NCBI GenBank assembly: GCA_039621445.1
Contig: CP154957.1
Coordinates: 15,492,947-15,556,946, forward strand
Length of the DNA stretch: 64,000 nucleotides
From: Euglena gracilis
Lineage: Eukaryota > Euglenida > Euglenophyceae > Euglenales
Direction of reading: 5' to 3'
Position numbers and translations under genes: made by a program. Below are positions 62,609 through 64,000 of the stretch, one piece after another; within the stretch, counting starts at the first letter, position 1; each line of letters begins with the position of its first letter. The notes under the pieces are model-generated. The model saw only the letters and a list, made by a program, of their open reading frames with translations. It ran no database searches and was not told the origin of the DNA.

Positions 62609-63569
62609 CAGGGTTCGAAAGAAGGAGGGCGTACATGGTTTAGGTGGGGGGTGTCCCCCCCCCCCACCTGGCTCGCAGGGGGGGGACCCCCCCCACCTGC
62701 AAGGGGGTCCGGACCGACCCTGGGGGGTCCCGGGACCCCCAAAAAGGGTCAATTTTTTCCTCTGGCGCTTTGCGCCGAAATTTTTTTGCATTTTTGGCAA
62801 ATTTTTGCCAAAAGTGCCCAAAATGGCACTTTTGGTCATTTTGGTCGGAGTTTGGATAATTTGCACCCTGCTTTCTGTCCTTGTCCACAAGCTGGGCGAC
62901 GTTCTGCAGTATCTGTGGGTTCCCAAGGCTCCCCATTCATTCCCAGGCAACATACTGGCTGTTTTTTGACCCCGGGGGGGGGGCTTAAAAGTCGGCGGTT
63001 TTGACCCGTTAGCACATTAGAGTGGGTAGTCGGTCGACTACCCACTACCCCGCTCCCCCCCCCTCGTCTCGCCGACTAGCTACCGACTAGGCCAAGTCGG
63101 CCGACCAATTGGATAGTCGGCCGACTACCCACTACCCCCCCCCCCAGTCTACTGCCTTGCGCCCCTACGGTGCCAGACTTTTTCTTCGTGTTGCCCTGTG
63201 CCAGCAAGGTGCCATGAAGGGTCAACCTTCGGCTTCTTGCAGGGGGGAAATGTGTTTCGCATTTTTTTCGCATTTTTGCGCATTTTTTGCGCATTTTTGT
63301 CAATTTTTCAAAAACGCGCATTTTTGCGCATTTTTTTGCGCATTTTTTTTGCAATTTCCCTCCCATTTTTGCACATTTTCCATTTTTTTGCGCATTTTTT
63401 TTGCCCAATTTTGCACATTTTCAATTTCGCAAAGCGCCGGGCCGAAAATCTGTCACCCGGACCGCGCCACTGTTTAGGTGGGGGGGTTCCCCCCCCCCCC
63501 CCCCCCCCCCCTGGCCCGCAGGGGGGGGTCCGGACCACCCCCCCCCTCCTCTCCTTATATCGAACCCTG
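62609..63569. mobile_element. Family D TIR element, 961 bp, with a foreign middle
   Basis: Termini CAGGGTTCGAAAGAAGGAG and (reverse-complemented) CAGGGTTCGATATAAGGAG, perfect TSD GGTCCAAC at 62601-62608 and 63570-63577. Each half has its own core (GGCGCTTTGCGCC at 62764-62776; CGCAAAGCGCCGGG at about 63430). The middle 62845-63240 is not present in the D copy at 52205-52595 and includes an exon-like frame (IICTLLSVLVHKLGDVLQYL) and TAGTCGGTCGACTA palindromes. Confidence 0.8.
63255..63425. repeat. Degenerate (GCGCATTTTT)n decamers
   Basis: Repeated TTTTTGCGCATTTTT and TTTTGCACATTTTCC units, as at 19338-19378, inside the right half of the D element. Confidence 0.8.
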
Positions 63570-64000
63570 GGTCCAACCAGCAGAACTTTTTTTTCGGCAT
63601 CACTTTTTCCAGCCGGACGGCTGGACCACCCCAGGGCCCAGAAAAAGACCCGAAGGTGGTTGTTTTTTTTTTCCTTCAAAAAAAGGTCTGGGTGGGGTTT
63701 GGCCCAGGGGAAAGTGCCCACCCCTCCCCTGGGTGGTCACCAAGCAATTGTGTGGTCAAGTACCTGAGGGGGCGGCATCAATCCAGAGTGCCCAAAGCAA
63801 GTGGGTAGACAAATCGAAGCGCAAGGCAGTGCAGGTCTGCAAAATGCCACCGTCACAAGGTGCTGCTGGGTTCCCGCATGAAATGGCAAGCGAACCAGAC
63901 CATCCTGCCCGCGGCTGGTGTTGCTGCCTTCGGAATCCGGTCCTGTTCTGCTGGCCAAGCACCTCTGCCGACCATGCTCACTTTCCCGTGGCCATGCCCA
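63570..64000. other. Family C/O remnant and undecided coding sequence
   Basis: 63680-63750 has GTTTGGCCCAGGGGAAAGTG and GGTCACCAAGCAATTG, as in C and O termini. 63760-64000 is open on both strands (minus: NRTGFRRQQHQPRAGWSGSL; plus: VCKMPPSQGAAGFPHEMASE) and cannot be assigned. Confidence 0.35.

Noticed and set aside
1-64000. Transposase, reverse transcriptase or other autonomous element gene
   Set aside because: No DDE, hAT dimerisation, RT or integrase signature was seen in any frame, so the elements are called non-autonomous.

Overview
This is a stretch of nuclear DNA from a microbial eukaryote, most likely a flagellated alga or protist with a large, repeat-rich genome. There are no operons or ribosome-binding sites. 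Coding sequence occurs as short exons on both strands, bounded by GT..AG splice sites. One minus-strand gene belongs to UPF0193 (C22orf23/EVG1-like), a family I associate with flagellated or ciliated organisms. I cannot name the species. The intergenic and intronic space is full of G- or C-homopolymers, inverted repeats and tandem arrays, so most long open frames are not genes.

The main discovery is a set of small terminal-inverted-repeat elements. At least thirteen can be delimited to the base, because a matching 8-bp target-site duplication (TSD) flanks them. Eight TSDs are perfect (905-1368, 9204-9380, 20339-20455, 40086-40728, 41701-42039, 54150-54443, 61932-62187, 62609-63569) and five match at 6 or 7 of 8 bases (5584-5729, 19855-20160, 43651-44123, 44362-44834, 54120-54618). 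Their termini begin CA and end TG, often CAGGG or CAGG, which with the 8-bp TSD fits non-autonomous hAT-type DNA transposons. At least two (5584-5729 and 41701-42039) interrupt open reading frames that become continuous when the element and one TSD copy are removed, as expected for introner-like elements. Several families share a central GGCGC..GCGCC palindrome, and some copies are nested in others. No transposase was recognised.

Layout. 0-9 kb: low-complexity minus-strand coding segments, the UPF0193 gene and possible upstream minus-strand exons. 9-21 kb: repeats with minus-strand exons (12.3, 14.8-15.2, 17.5, 19.0 kb) and plus-strand exons (15.7, 16.4 kb). 21.9-30.1 kb: a plus-strand gene with a CCCH zinc finger and two exons sharing a motif; one of its introns holds a 3.2-kb TIR-bounded satellite. 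33.2-38.1 kb: a plus-strand gene whose seven exons join with consistent phases, one intron being only 28 nt and another 2.4 kb of nested repeats. 40-47 kb: more plus-strand exons amid elements. 48.4-52.1 kb: CCGCGG-palindrome arrays, two class-II tRNA-like sequences in convergent orientation and a 1.1-kb tandem array. 52-64 kb: mostly elements with scattered exons.

All translations were read by eye and splice sites chosen by consensus and phase. Exon calls are therefore candidates unless phases agree over several exons. Homopolymer runs may hide length errors.
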